A model generated the notes under the pieces. That model was not told where the DNA came from. It saw only the letters and a list, made by a program, of their open reading frames with translations, and did not search any database. 64,000 nucleotides of DNA from Fagopyrum homotropicum (taxonomy: Eukaryota > Streptophyta > Magnoliopsida > Caryophyllales > Polygonaceae): NCBI GenBank assembly GCA_033239125.1, contig BSWB01000001.1, positions 141,685,981 through 141,749,980 on the forward strand, written 5' to 3'. Of this stretch, positions 19,816-32,209 are shown piece after piece (the stretch's first letter is position 1; the number at the start of each line of letters is the position of its first letter). The translations under genes and the position numbers were made by a program.

Positions 19816-21495
19816 TGTTCGCCACAAAGCGTGCGTACAAATAAGCTTTAAATTTATAAAACTAGAATTAAAGCAAGCGAACCCACAGTGTACGGATCGG
19901 CGTAGTAAAGCAAGAATTCTAGAGTGTCGAACTCAGGGATTTGGGGGGAACAAATTCAGTTCGCAATTCATCAAGCAAGTAAATGTAATAAGCTTTGCAA
20001 ATATTGGAAAAATAGTAACCCGAAAGATCCAGGTATCTAATTGTGGTAATCGATTCAAGATATACTAAAAAACTAAGGACAGAGTTAAGAGTTGCAAAGG
20101 TATGCTAAAGTAAAGCAATGTACGGTGAAGTTCCAGAACTTTATATGACTTATCTAAGGACACTCTGTATAAAGGTTGTTGAGGCTTTAGTATAGAAAGG
20201 ATCTATGAACAAGAATTAATCTCAAATACCCAACTTGTAACCCAAGGATCGAAACTAACTAAAATAATTAAGGTTGTGACACTCGAAATCGAATTAGAGG
20301 ATGATGAGTCTCACTACTACCTAGAAAAGGGCAAGCCAAGACTAGATTAAAGTTAATCTTTAACCTTGGATCAAAGTAAAAGCAAGGTTCGTAAACTAGG
20401 GTAAATCACGGTCAGATCTTGAGAACCACAGCCGTGGAACTCCAAGAACAGGCCGTGATTTGGGTTCATCAACGAGATCTCTCTAACTCTCAAGGTTCAA
20501 TCAATTTACGATCGATCTATCATCATCTAAGCCACAACTATTAACCCTTCACCTTAGAATTGCTAAAGGGTTTTAGCCAATAACCATTGTCATGATATCA
20601 AAAATCAATTTAAGAAGAATGAAAGATGAAAACTCTCGAAAACTCAAATATAACCCAAAGTCAATCTCAAATCCAAACACAAAATGGAATACTCAATGGA
20701 TTCAGAATATAACACAAAACCTAACAACGACCTTAGGTAAACACGAAGAACGGGATGTCAATCCGTCTTCAATATCAAAACCTAAGAAAAGGCCGCAACT
20801 TCCGCCACACACAATATTCGGGAATCCAAACTACCGGCGCCTCCACAAAGTTCCTCGCGAAAACCCTAAGGCGAACTCTCCAAAGTGAGGTTTCAAAGCG
20901 AGCCTTCGGAAAACTCCCTCTTCCCGCCTTTTTTATCCTTGGAGAAAGAGGTATCCTCCAGCCCAAATACGTAGATGATGTGGCAATAAATGATTCATCA
21001 AAAGATTGCCTAAATCACGGTCTCTTGATATTCCACGACCGTGGTTTAGGGCGTGGAATTGAATTATGGTGTCTCTCATCTTCCACGACCGTACTTTAGG
21101 CCGTGTAACTTACTGGAATGCTCCACGCTCATGATGCCAAGATCCACGGCCGTGGTTTAGAGCGTGGACTCTTCTACGGCCGTAATTCAGGGCGTGGAAG
21201 TGTAGATTACTTGTGGTTTCCTTTGTGTCGTGACATTCTTCATCCTAGCTCCTTCTTTAGCTTCCTTGATGTGTTCCTAATCCTTGGATATGATTGAATC
21301 CTCTCTTTTCTCTCTCAAATGGTCCGGCTTCAGCTCTTATTCACCTATAATCAATCACAAACTAATGTAGACCTCCATATCGAAAATATAGGTGAACAAG
21401 CTAACAAATGTTTCAATACCTTATCCATGAACACAATAATGAATGAAAAACAACTAGAACAAGTGCTTAGAATATCACAATATTTCATGCTAACT
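19816..21495 (-). repeat. ATH-1 5' LTR (right)
   Basis: 1680 bp, TGTTCGCCAC to CATGCTAACT (terminal A changed to T), flanked at 21496 by the TSD. Motif clusters lie at about 20405-20460 and 21014-21200, including one perfect CCACGGCCGTGG at 21143. It is the template for the start of transcription of the element. I could not pick out a convincing TATA box. Confidence 0.9.
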
Positions 21496-21500
21496 GGGGA

Positions 21501-22229
21501 CGTGTGGGTAGATCTCTAGGGGCGAGAGGTCGGGGACGTGCCCCATTTTAGATTTGCCAGCTACGGATGCTCCTGCTGAGGAGGTGGCTGAGAGCGTTAT
21601 CCTAAGGTTAGGGATGGGACCGCTGCTAAGTCCAGAGCACGGAGGACAGGGTCAGCTGATTCGGGCCGAGTATCTGCAGGAACATGTGAGTACCGAGAGT
21701 ATGTTCAATGAGTTGAGGAGACATTTAGGGATGGAGCACCACTCCCAACGCCGCCGGTACATGCGAGATCGGCAGAGGTTTCGCAAAGGGTGACCCAGGT
21801 GGTAGTTCCATCAAAGAGAGCCGCACCAGTGGGAGTTGCCGAGGACGGTAGGGTGAGATACGAGCTGAGGTCACCGAGACCTGACTGTGGTTGAAGACTT
21901 TCGACCAGTAGCGTTTACCCACTTTCGACGGGAAGGTGAGGCTAGAGATGGAACATTGGATAGGCCACGTGGAGTCCGTGTTGCAGTCGATCCGTTGTCC
22001 AGCGGATTGACAGATGGAGCTAGTTCATACGTTATTTCGGGATCATACATAGTTCTAGTGGAGGACGGTTCAGAGTAGAGTCACTAGTTTTGAGCAGTTG
22101 TTGAGCCTAGTCCAAGAGACTTTTTGTCCTACATCCTTGAGGAGAGATAGAGTACAAGATTTGTTAGAGGCAGGATTTGAGGACGTCCCGGTGGCAGAGA
22201 TGATCCGGAGGTTCCGAGAGGAGTTGACA
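21501..22229 (+). pseudogene. gag: CHR-B gag, middle part (broken)
   Basis: Resumes the gag cut at 8447. Frames change several times. The first reads RVGRSLGARGRGRAP. The open frame 21554-21793 holds AEYLQEHVSTESMFNELRRHLG. A third frame around 21900-22220 shows gag capsid-like sequence (RLPTFDGKV, then WWRTVQSRVTSFEQLLSLVQETFCP and VAEMIRRFREEL). Comparison with CHR-A supports the order. It is cut at 22229 by a solo LTR with TSD TGACA. Confidence 0.7.
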
Positions 22230-25021
22230 TGTAATGCTCAGTTTCGACATTTCCCCTCTCGTGTACTTCTATCGATATTCTTTTTATATAAATTCTTATA
22301 TATATATATATATATATATTAAAGTGATTTAAGACGTAAAAATAAAATTCCCGAGTACGATTATATTTTGGGTTTATTTTCGGGAAGTTCGGAAATTTTT
22401 CCCGACTCGAAAATCCCGTTCCGATTTTTTATTACGAGTTTACCCCTTATTTATTTTCTTTTATTTATTCATTTATTTCTATTTCCTCCATTTCTTTTCT
22501 TTTCTTTTTTTTTCTTCTTTCTTCTCTTTCTTCTCTTGGCACTGCGGACGAACGCTGAGGGGATCGACCCCTGGCCTCCCGACCCCTCGTTGACAGGGCA
22601 GAGCTGAGCAGCTCCGACCTCTGGCCTTCCTCTCCTGTGCCCTACTCCCTCACCTACACCCTCCTGACCTCACAAGCCTCCCTCACTCCAGCCTTCCTAC
22701 CCCATTCTGTTTTCCCCTTCCATTTTTGTGTGTGAGCAACCATCAGGCGGTTCAGCAGCCATCAGAGGAGAGCCGAATTAGCCCTCCCCGCTACCGCCTC
22801 ATCCCACCGGAACGCTACAGTCGCTCCGCCCAGGCCACCGGATCTGCCATGCCCCGCCCTTGCTGGTGAGTTGCGCCTCTCTCTCCCTCTCCTTTCCTTT
22901 TCGTTCTTCTCTCTCTGAATTTCGTCCCCCTTTGTTCCCTTGGTTGGGATCAATTTGTGGCTGCACCACCACTGGAGAGGAGATTGCAACATCGGGAACC
23001 ACCAGAGGCCACCGCCTCGAGCCACCGGAGCTGCCGGCACGAAGATCAGTAGCCTCCCCTTTTCTCCCTCCTCCTTGGTCTCTTCGCTTCGTTGTGTAGC
23101 GCTACCCAGCCGGGTTCTGTGCGACCGTCGTCGGAAGAGGGCTAAGGATGTCCCCTCCTCCGCGCAGCCACCGGAGGCGATGCCTGGAGCCGCCGCCTCA
23201 CCGACCCCGGCCTTCAGCCTGCTCCCTTCCAGCGCCGCCGTCTCCCAGGTCCTTCTACCTTTCCTTTTTGCGTTCAGCAGAGGGTAATGAAGGGTTCTTT
23301 TTCAGTGTATAATTTTGGCCCCAGAATTTTGGTATAATTACAAATAGTGTCCATGTTTTGTATTTGCAGATTAGACCCACTCTTTTGGAAGTGCATTTAA
23401 TGCCCTTGCTGATTTGTATAATTATAGACCCTATGTTTTGAAATGTGCAGTTTTGCCCTTGTGAATAAATCATGGATTTGGCATAAAACTTATTTTAGAA
23501 AATGGTCGAGTTTCTTGAGTACCATATTGTTCCGGGAAACTTGATTACGGGTTTTGACTCATCTTTATATAATCGTATATTTTGTACCGGACAATGTTCT
23601 TATTGTTTTAACCTTGGATTTTCTACTACGGGATTTTAAAGTTGACATTTGAAAAACGAGTTTTACCCATGAGTTATATATTATATATTATATAATTTAA
23701 AATCAAATATAGCATATAAGCTAAGTTTCCTTATCTTTGGTTTTAGGTCCGAAAGCACCAGGTATAGATCAACGAATCCATTGTCCACATCCGTAGATCC
23801 TCCTCCGCCATCGACTTTGTGTGAGTACCTCTTTCTCGATATAGTATTATTTAGTAATAGTACCATGCTAGGTTGGATCTAGCATAACTTAGTGGAAATG
23901 CCAAGTAGTGGCTTTGAACTTTAGTTGAGGATTCGAGGATAGTTTGAACATTCTAAGGATTAAGGTGTGTATGTTATCTTGTGCGCTTTGTTGAAGTTGT
24001 GAGTTTGTGTTCGTTGAGATCTTGTGAGTTTTTGAGGGCTAGGAGCGTACCCTAGATTATGAGAGTGTATGACCTAATAAGAGTATATAGTACTAGAAGT
24101 CTAAGGACTCCTACCTTGCGTGAGTAGTTGTTGATTATCGTGCCTTGTCTTGAACAGGCTTTGGTTATGTTCTTTCGGAGAGTGTTATCGGTTTCGGTTA
24201 GCTTTGAGATGAGGTAAGTCCTCGGACTTACTTAGCCGCTTCTATGCCTTATTTGGATGTATATGGTGGTGTGTGTTTACCGCTTTTAAGCATCAAAATG
24301 GATTAGGATTTACTTGACCTTATTTATTGGCCCATCGTTACTACTATTATTATTATCGGGCGGTGACATCACCGCTCAGTTTTCCGAGGGAGACTGGGGG
24401 GATCTCGACGACCAGGCCATACACGGTATAAGGGCGGGCTTCTTCATCACTCCCTCAGGGTATATGGGTTGGGTGCCGCCACACTCCTGTTGGTTACACG
24501 GGGACAAAGGCGAGAGTTATAAGACTCTCGTGTCACACTTGAACGAATGAATTATATATGGAATAACCTAAAAAGATAATAAGTAACGGATGTGTATGTT
24601 TATGAGCATGTTGTGTGTTTGTGTTCCTATGTGTGTTTGTGCCATATTATTCTTATAATGCCTAGAATGTGAGCTAACGGTTTTATACCGATTGTTGTAG
24701 TTGATGTGCAGGATAGGATGTGGCCGAGTGATCCGGAGGAGTGGGCAGCCGGGGTTCCCTACATCTTAAGTTGAGTTGGGTTTTGGAGTCCTTGTGTTGT
24801 TGTTATTATATATTATGTTGATGTTGTTGTAAGGATGGCTGAATTCTTTCCTTTCTTTTATTTTCGGGTTTCATAACATTGCATAAAAATGTATTTCGGT
24901 TTTGGCCTTTATTTGCGCCTTGTTGCAAGATTCAATGAAATTGTTGTCAGGATAAGGGTCGGGACCCATTGTGAGGTCTCCGCCCGTAGCATCCCGAGTC
25001 CCGCGGATTTGGGGTGTTACA
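22230..25021 (+). mobile_element. Chromovirus solo LTR (2792 bp) in CHR-B gag
   Basis: Starts TGTAATGCTC and ends TTTGGGGTGTTACA. The identical TSD TGACA lies at 22225-22229 and 25022-25026. It contains a CT-rich and then GC-rich leader-like part (22480-23280), the putative intron 24214-24711, the hairpin CTCAGT/ACTGGG near 24374-24398, and the shared U5 block. The 79-115 aa frames around 22368-23287 look like chance ORFs of the U3/R region. A (TA)n run lies at 22300-22320. Confidence 0.92.
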
Positions 25022-25026
25022 TGACA

Positions 25027-25460
25027 CTACATGGTCCCGCCGCACCTCTAATGGAACATCACGTGTATTTGTTTTCCCGGAGATTGGGGGAGACCACCCA
25101 TGCCTATCTGGCGGGTTTTCCCAGTGATTCCTTGGCAGATTACCAGGACAAAGCTTCAGCGTATGAGAGGGACTGACCGGGTTCTAGGAGAGCTGCTTAG
25201 TCCGGAGGGCTGGAGAAGAGGCAAAGGACGGGGCCAGTCAGTGTAGGAGCAGGAGTCTCAAGTCATGAAGGTGGTCAGTTTCAAAGACGCCCTAGCTATC
25301 AGTCTACCCCGCCGACATCCGTTAGGGGACGGCAATGTTTCAGTTGTGGAGAGTATGGACATATTAGAAGTGATTGTAAGAAGCCGCCATTGGCTTGCTT
25401 CACCTACGGCCAACTGGGCCACATAGCTACCTTATGCCGACAGGGCAAGGTACATCACAT
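25027..25460 (+). pseudogene. gag: CHR-B gag C-terminus with zinc knuckles
   Basis: After the solo LTR the frame continues LHGPAAPLMEHHVYLFSRRLGETTHAYL. It then reads RQCFSCGEYGHIRSDC (25330-25377), a complete CX2CX4HX4C nucleic-acid-binding knuckle. A second, damaged knuckle follows (CFTYGQLGHIATLC, with Tyr in place of the second Cys). Such knuckles package element RNA. A stop at about 25174 and frame changes make it a pseudogene. Confidence 0.8.
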
Positions 25461-25639
25461 TAGGGTTCTTTGACTGCTGGCACTGTAGGAGGTGGTTTGA
25501 GGCTACCTCAGTATCAGTCCCGGAGTCAACAGTAACGAGCCCCAGGCCACGCTTATTCTCAATGTTCTGCCCAGGTTCTGGGTAGAGGTAGAGGATGTGG
25601 TAGAGGCACCACGGAGACTAGAGGCACTTAAGTCAGGAT

Positions 25640-25886
25640 TTTCGAGTTGAGGTGCCCAGTTGAGCCGGCGGCGCCCGCAGCCACAAGTACTATTCAGATT
25701 CATGGCTTCCTGGTCAGGATACTTTTTGATACGAGTGCTACACACTATTTTATTTCTGATGATTGTGTAGTTACGTTGACCTTATATACGGTAGAGGGGA
25801 GACCCTTCATTATAGGGTTACTTGACAGGGGTAAGGTTCGCGGTACACGGGAGGTTCACGGTTGCCCCATTTGTTTGAAACTGTGA
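25640..25886 (+). pseudogene. pol: CHR-B aspartic protease (broken)
   Basis: The open frame has IQIHGFLVRILFDTSATHYFISDDCV, equivalent to the protease active-site segment. The catalytic Asp is kept, but the following residue pattern (DTSATH) is altered from the usual D-S/T-G-A. It lies directly between the zinc knuckle and RT. The frame ends soon after, at HGCPICLKL, with about half of the domain recognisable. Confidence 0.7.
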
Positions 25887-25919
25887 TTGGTTAGCTGACT
25901 TCTGTGATTGGAGCCCGGC

Positions 25920-26810
25920 ACGAGGCCGATCTCCAAGACCCCATAACGTATGGCGCCTATTGAGATGCTGGAGTTGAAGAAGCAACTCGAGGAGTTAACA
26001 GAGAAGGTCTTCATCCGTCCTAGTGTTTCCCCTTGGGGTGCACCGGTCCTCTTCGTCATGAAGAAGGACAGATCGATGAGACTTTGTATCGACTACCAGG
26101 AGCTGAACAAAGTAACCATCAAGAACAACTATCCGTTACCATGAATTGATGATCTGCTGGACCAGTTGTAGGGAGCCACCGTGTTTTCATGTATTGATTT
26201 GAGGTCAGGGTATCACCATTTGAGGGTGAGAGAGGAGGACGTGCCGAAGACGGCATTTCGTACCAGATACGGTCATTATAAGTTTGTCGTGACGCCATTC
26301 GGGCTCACAAATGCGCCCTCCGTATTCATGGAGTTGATGACAGCACCTTCATCAACTTCTTGGTCAAGTTTGTAGTAGTTTTCATCGACGACATCTTAGT
26401 ATACTTCCAGAGTAGGGAGGAGCATGCGGGACACCTGAGGACGGTGCTACGAGTCCTACAAGATAGGGAGGTTTACGCTAATCTCTCTAAGTGCGAGTTT
26501 TGGATGCCAGAGGTGGCCTTTCTTGGCCACATAGTTTCCGTAGAGGGTGTCAAGGTGGACCCGGTGAAGATCCAGTCAGTTGCATCATGGCCGCTCCCCA
26601 AGACAGTCAAGGAGTTGCACAGCTTCCTAGGTCTCGCAGGGTACTACCGTAGGTTTGTGAAGGAATTTTCCGTGATTGCCCGGCCACTCACTTCCTTGAT
26701 GAGGAAGCCCATCAGTTTTACATGGTCCGAGCCCTGCCAGCAGAGTTTCGAGGAGTTGAAGAGGAGGTTGACCTGCGCTCCTGTCTTAGCACAACCAGAA
26801 GGGTATTGAG
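25920..26810 (+). pseudogene. pol: CHR-B reverse transcriptase (stops and a frameshift)
   Basis: Visible blocks in order: MAPIEMLELKKQLEELTEKVFIRPS; SPWGAPVLFVMKKDRSMRLCIDYQELNKVTIKNNYPLP; a stop at 26143; FSCIDLRSGYHHLRV; FRTRYGHYKFVVTPFGLTNAP; a frameshift near 26350; VVVFIDDILVYFQSREEHAGHL with the FIDD catalytic box; FLGHIVSVEGVKVDPVKI; LHSFLGLAGYYRRFVKEFS. These are chromoviral RT signatures. The enzyme would copy element RNA. At least two stops plus the frameshift inactivate it. Confidence 0.9.
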
Positions 26811-27235
26811 GACTTCGTCGTTTACAGTGATGCATCCAAGTTAGGCTTGAGATGTATTCTTATACACCGGGGTAGGGTCATTGCATATGCGTATAGACAG
26901 TTGAAGACATATGCAGAGAACTACCCTACCCACGACCTTGAGCTAGCTACAGTGATTCACGCGTTGAAGATCTGACGGCATTATCTATATGCGGCCACAT
27001 GTTAGATCTTCACATACCATAAGAGTCTGAAGTATATATTCACTCAGCGGGAGTTGAATAACCGCCAACGGAGATGGTTAGAGCTGATTAAGGACTTCGA
27101 CTTGGAGATTTTGTACAACCCGGGGAAGGAGAAAATGGTCGTTGATGCTCTTAGTAGGAGGACACCTTGGGAGGAGGCGATAGCTAAAATGACGGTTCAG
27201 TCACAGTTACAGAGGGACTTAATCTAGTTAGAGGT
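26811..27235 (+). pseudogene. pol: CHR-B RNase H domain (broken)
   Basis: In the continuing frame: VVYSDASKLGLRCILIHRGRVIAYAYRQLKTYAENYPTHDLELATVIHALKI then a stop, KSLKYIFTQRELNNRQRRWLELIKDFDLEI and VVDALSRRTP. The order and spacing match the Ty3/gypsy RNase H. Stops occur near 26975, 27004 and 27225. Confidence 0.8.
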
Positions 27236-27787
27236 AGATATCCGGTTTCCAGATACAAACACCCACTTGTCAGCTTTAGAGGTTTCACTTGATCTGTTGG
27301 TAGAGCTCCGGCATAAGCAGGAGGGTTGTCCAGTTTTGACGAGGATCCGAGAGAGGATGCCCCAAGGAGAGGCTCCACAGTTTATCGTTGGTGCGGATGG
27401 GTAGTTGAGACGCCTTGAGCGTATTTGTGTGCCTTCAGATAAGGAGTTGAGACAACGGATATTGTAGGAGGCCCATTCTACACCTTACTCCGTGCACCCG
27501 GGAGCGAGTAAGAAGTATCAAGACATCCGACGATCTTATTGGTGGGGCAGGCTTAAGCCCGACGTGGCTAGATATGTAGCCTAGTGTGCAACTTGCGAAC
27601 AGGTCAAGATTGAGCATCACAGGCCTGGAGGAGAGCTCTAACCACTTCTGGTTCCATAGTGGAAGTGGGAGGACATTTCCATGGACTTCGTAACCGGATT
27701 GAGGCCGAGTAGGAGCTTTGACGCGATATGGGTGGTAGTAGACCGGGTGATGAAGACCGCACGTTTCATCCCTAGTAGGGAAATGTG
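27236..27787 (+). pseudogene. pol: CHR-B integrase N-terminal half, truncated
   Basis: Shows EAHSTPYSVHPGASKKYQDIRRSYWWGRLKPDVARYVA then a stop and CATCEQVKIEH (HHCC zinc domain). Next come KWEDISMDFVTGLRPSRSFDAIWVVVDRVMKTARFIP with the first catalytic Asp. Homology stops at about 27787, where an inverted ATH-B fragment begins. The rest of integrase, the chromodomain and the start of the 3' LTR are absent. A single large deletion is the simplest reading. Confidence 0.8.
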
Positions 27788-28355
27788 GCCCAGTATGATG
27801 ACAATCAACACATAAAACTTCACCCAGCTCATTTGTTCTTTCAACCTTGGCCACAGTTTCAATGATTTGGCCAAGGTTCTGTACATGTTCCTCGATTCTT
27901 CTTCAATCTCGACCGCAATTTCAACAATTGGTTCGAGGTCTTCCCTTTCTCCTCTTCTTAAATGAGGACTTCAAGAGGGGGTTCAGATTCGAGCGTAGGA
28001 ATGCTCAAAACTTGTAGTTCTTCCTTATACACCTCTTTCGGCTTAGCATAGTATAGGAAGCTTTCTTCGAGCTTCTCCATCTTTTTCATCTAATTCTCCT
28101 ACTTTGATTCAAGTGAAACTTCAAGAGGTTGCTCATAAACCTTTTTAAGGACATTCAGCTCATCCCATGACGCAAGCTCATCCTCAATAGCCTCTTCTCT
28201 TTCCCTTTCATCACCAAATTCGATGAACGCAAATATGGACTGTAAATCTTTATAATGGTCCACCCTAGCAATTTGTCTTGCTCTCCAAACTAGATCAAAT
28301 GCAGGTTCATAGTTCCTTGTATCCATTGGAAATCCCAAGAACTCAAAAACTAAGC
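27788..28355 (-). pseudogene. Fragment of ATH-B non-autonomous Athila ORF
   Basis: Matches the NA-T internal region in reverse orientation. The open frame 28338-28099 reads MGFPMDTRNYEPAFDLVWRARQIARVDHYKDL...EREREEAIEDELASWDELNVLKKVYEQPLEVSLESK. This corresponds to the start of the 318-aa ORF of NA-T (EREREEAI for ERERKEAI, ASWDELN for AIWDELN). It preserves an N-terminal segment that carries a stop in the NA-T copies. Further left the acidic linker is recognisable down to 27790. It is cut at the left by the CHR-B junction and at the right by CHR-C. Confidence 0.7.
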
Positions 28356-31300
28356 ATAGTGAGATCCGCAGTAGTAGTGGTGGTCAGCCGTACTTTCTAT
28401 CCCCAACCAGACTATGCCAAAGATTAGTAGAATTTATAGTCATATTATACCCTTAACGGAGCTAACAGAATGAGATCCTCATTCAGTTGACCCACCTAAG
28501 TATATTTGAAGGGTTTCAACGTAAGGATAATTATGCTCAGCTTATGAGCATTAAGGTAGGCGAACATCCGGACAACTCCTTCGAACTTGTTAAGGAACGT
28601 CGAGACCGAAAAGTGAAGACTAAAAGACAACACCAACGATGATGACAAGAAGGGAACCCCGAGTCAACTCAATAGGACCAAATGAAGAAAATACACGAGA
28701 GTAGTTCCGGAAAAGTATTTTATGATCGGAAAATATACAAATTGGAAGAGAAACCCCATAGGTTCTTTCAAGTATGATATAAAAAAACGTTACAAACAAA
28801 GCGGATACCTTCAGAAACACACATGGGTATGAAAGTCAAGGTGAAATACAGTAGCGATCCAGACAAGAGACATTGAATATAACCGTACTGACGGATCAGA
28901 AGGTGAAAGTTTGATGCTAGAAGCAGGGCGGAATATGATCACTCTCGACCAGCTACTTGACACCACAATCAAGAGGGAAACCGAGACAATCATAAGTGTA
29001 GAATTCAAGATGAGATACATTGTCCATCCAAATACGAAGAATAAAAGAGCCGCAAAAAAAAAAAGGAAAGCTTACACGTTGCTAGAAAGTGGAAGACAGG
29101 TTTCACCAACATGGAAGTGGGGTGACATTCTAGAACACACAAGAAATTCAACAAGGATCAGGATACAACCAAAGACCGGATTTCTACAAAGGCGGCAATA
29201 CAAAGCAACACACAAGGAAGAAGGTGTAGGAAAATGGTTGGTAAACACGGGGGTCTCTAATAACTTCTCATTCACGAAGGGATTTAAGTTAATAACACTA
29301 GCGGGTCATAACAGAGAACCGCAATTGGACGATAACTCGGGTAAAAAGAATTATGGGGAAATATCTACAAGTTATCGTAGAAGAAATTACAAGTCCGTTG
29401 ACGGAAGACGAAGATACAACTAGACTCGTAAGCGTATAGTGCTCTTATAGGAGTGCAATTTGTAGAAGGAGATAAATGAGTATAAATGGAAGATAATTAT
29501 TTTCACCTGGTGTATCAAACTTCAAAAGAGATAGAAGAAAAGTAAGTTTATGATCTTATAGAAGGTCAACTACATGCTAATTGGTAACAACGGAGAATTT
29601 GCACGTGCTGGCTAACTAGTGATGGTTGAGTGACAGATAAGAAGAATAACCACAAGGTTATAAAGGAATCTTATCGACATCTAGTGAATTTATTTCAGAG
29701 ATCAACGATGGAAATGGTGAAGTTAAATCAATACAAGTACTAGTAGCCTTGATGGTAACATTGAATGAGTCCAATACGACAACTCTAATAAAGAAATTAA
29801 AGAGAAGCTCTTGACGGTCGGTAATGACCATTGATGATAGTAATGGTGTAAAGAGAATTGTTGTGAGTAGTTGCTTACCACTGATTAAGGAAAGATACCT
29901 ATCAAAGTTAGTAGGGAGGGATCCTTGTAAGAAGAACTAGAAGAGTAAGATGAAACAGATGATTGTGGACATGTCCTATGTCTTAGCATTCCACACAAGT
30001 AGGACTGATGGTGCTCCTCCGAGAAAAAGTGGGGTCAAACTGTCTAGATTGACAGAGAAAGCCCTTGTGATTAAAGATGTGACACAGAATAATTGGAACT
30101 GTAGAGGCGGCACAAACATAGAGAGTATGATTTACAACCTTGGTGAAATGTATGATCGAGTTATGAGCTGATTGGAGATGGAATCTGCATGTTGGCTAGA
30201 ACAGACATGAGAAGGAGTAAAGTTGAATGACTAAAGGTTGCTAAATAGATCCGGTATTACTCCAATAAGATAATTACCGAGAGGTGTCTATATAAGAGTA
30301 ATGAGAAATGGTGGTACTCCGATGAAAATTCAAGCTCGACTGATGACATAAGAGTTGATAAAGTAATAAGACCAACCAACGTGGTCCGTAAGGCGTATAC
30401 GAGGAAACACAAACGGATTTAACTATCCTACTGGGGGGGTAAAGATTTATAGAAGGTAAAGTGACACGAGCATAAGGACAACATAATAAATGCGAATCAA
30501 GAACTTTGATTTTTGAGAAAATCATATACACCTGAGGTTTCTTATGCAAATGGTACAGATAGGTGTTTAATAAAAGTCATACACATCGGACCGATAACGC
30601 TAGGATGGATAAAGTGTAAACCAAAAGAATAACTTAACCAGTAAGAAAGAAAGTCATGTCTCAAAAGGCGGGTCTTGTTAAATTGGAATAAAGTGTTGAG
30701 ATGAGGATGCCTTTGTAGAATCTATGCAAGAGTACAACGTCACTGAGGTTCCAAAATAAAATGAGGAGTAATGATCAACTGAAAGTTGAGATCGATTCAG
30801 GGGAGGAAATTGTTATAAGACGAGTCACCTAGTAGAAGAGTTCACAAGACAAGCTTGAGAGACCAAAAGAGATAAAATGTCGGCCCGTATATAAGGGTCT
30901 AAGGTACATGGAAGGGATACCTACAATGGAGTGTAGAAGCAAAATGTAAACTTTACAAGTGTAGAGAGGTTTTGACCTCCTCAAAGATATAGGAATTTGA
31001 AAGAAATCGCAATGCCGGTATCAAAGAGTTGAAGCCCTATAGCGGAAACAACGAAGTTTCATGAAGGCAATATTTCCAGTAACACCAGCGAAGTAATGTA
31101 TATAAGAGAACGGCCTTGGTGGACTTGAAAGTTCAAGTTAACCCCAATTATCACGGGACCTAAGTCATCAACACCGACGGTCCATGCAAGGGGAACTGCA
31201 AGGGGATGATAACTAAAGTCATCAGAACTACCAAGACACTTACCAGCTATCGTTGAAGACTTGGAATGACTATTTATGTCAAGATGAATGACCCAGTTGG

Positions 31301-32209
31301 GCTCGAGAAGTAGAGTTAGACCAAGGAAACAGAAGAGTGGAAGATAAAACGAATTAGCAAAGCATGAAAGAATTAATCGAGCGGATGATGCTCACCAAGA
31401 ATTTAACGCCAGTATATGTATGAGAAGAGTAAGTCCGGGATATTGAGATAAGTCAATTATAGACTGGCCGACGTCAACTAAGGACGTGTAAGTGTTGGTT
31501 GGTATTGACGAGTAGGTACCGTTAAGAAGAGACATTAGTGACTGCGGATTTAAGAGGTAACTTTACCGATGCCTTGGAGGATTCCCCAAGTAGGCAACGA
31601 CAACCTTCTGGGATGATCTAAGGATAAGGAGAGAATCGGGTTAGAGGTTGCTTACTGGTTGATTAAGAACAAACTACGGTTGAGTAAGAGAGTAAGGGTC
31701 TGTTTGAAGAGGATCTTGCTAGTATTAGAAGGGAAGTATAGGCGGGAGTTGGGTAAATCATGTTGACCCTTAGAAAGACGCCATTGTGACTAATGGGTGT
31801 TACACCAGAAGCGTGGTTGGCCCATAACCCACAGATGAAGAAAATCAATGTTAGGTTAACTATAATTTCAAGTTAAGGAATTAGAGATCTATATGAAAAG
31901 GTCCACTTGGGAGTGTGATTTGTTTTGAGTTATATAAATTTGAAAGGTTGACAAGAAGTAGGTGAAAACCCATTAATTAAGGAACGATCCAATTAGGTCA
32001 CATTGTGGAAACCGGGCCAAGCGGTTTGTATTACAAAGAGCATTAGGCACTTAGTAAGGTGTAGATAGAAGTTTAAGATCATTATTTCAGAATCGATAGT
32101 CGGGAACTTTCGAAAGGAAAAAGCAAGTGGGCCCGGTGGAAGGAAAATTTTTTTTTTTATGGTTTGGTAGAATCATCAAAAGAGCTGGAAGTAAGTTTAG
32201 AAAACCAAA

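Larger units (their letters stand above)
8448..21495 (-). mobile_element. ATH-1: full-length Athila-type Ty3/gypsy element
   Basis: A 13,048-bp element on the minus strand with a perfect 5-bp TSD (GGGGA). LTRs are 8448-10077 and 19816-21495. PBS (tRNA-Asp) is at 19793-19809 and PPT at 10078-10095. In sense the order is LTR, PBS, gag, protease, linker, RT, RNase H, integrase, non-coding gap, a post-pol Athila ORF, a long 3' non-coding region, PPT, LTR. This order and the post-pol ORF are typical of the Athila lineage. All ORFs carry stops or frameshifts. Protease and integrase have each lost a catalytic Asp, so this copy is not autonomous now. Confidence 0.93.

Noticed and set aside
28911..29423. 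170-aa basic frame in CHR-C
   Set aside because: It is in the module shared with CHR-D, where the same frame is not kept, so it is probably chance.
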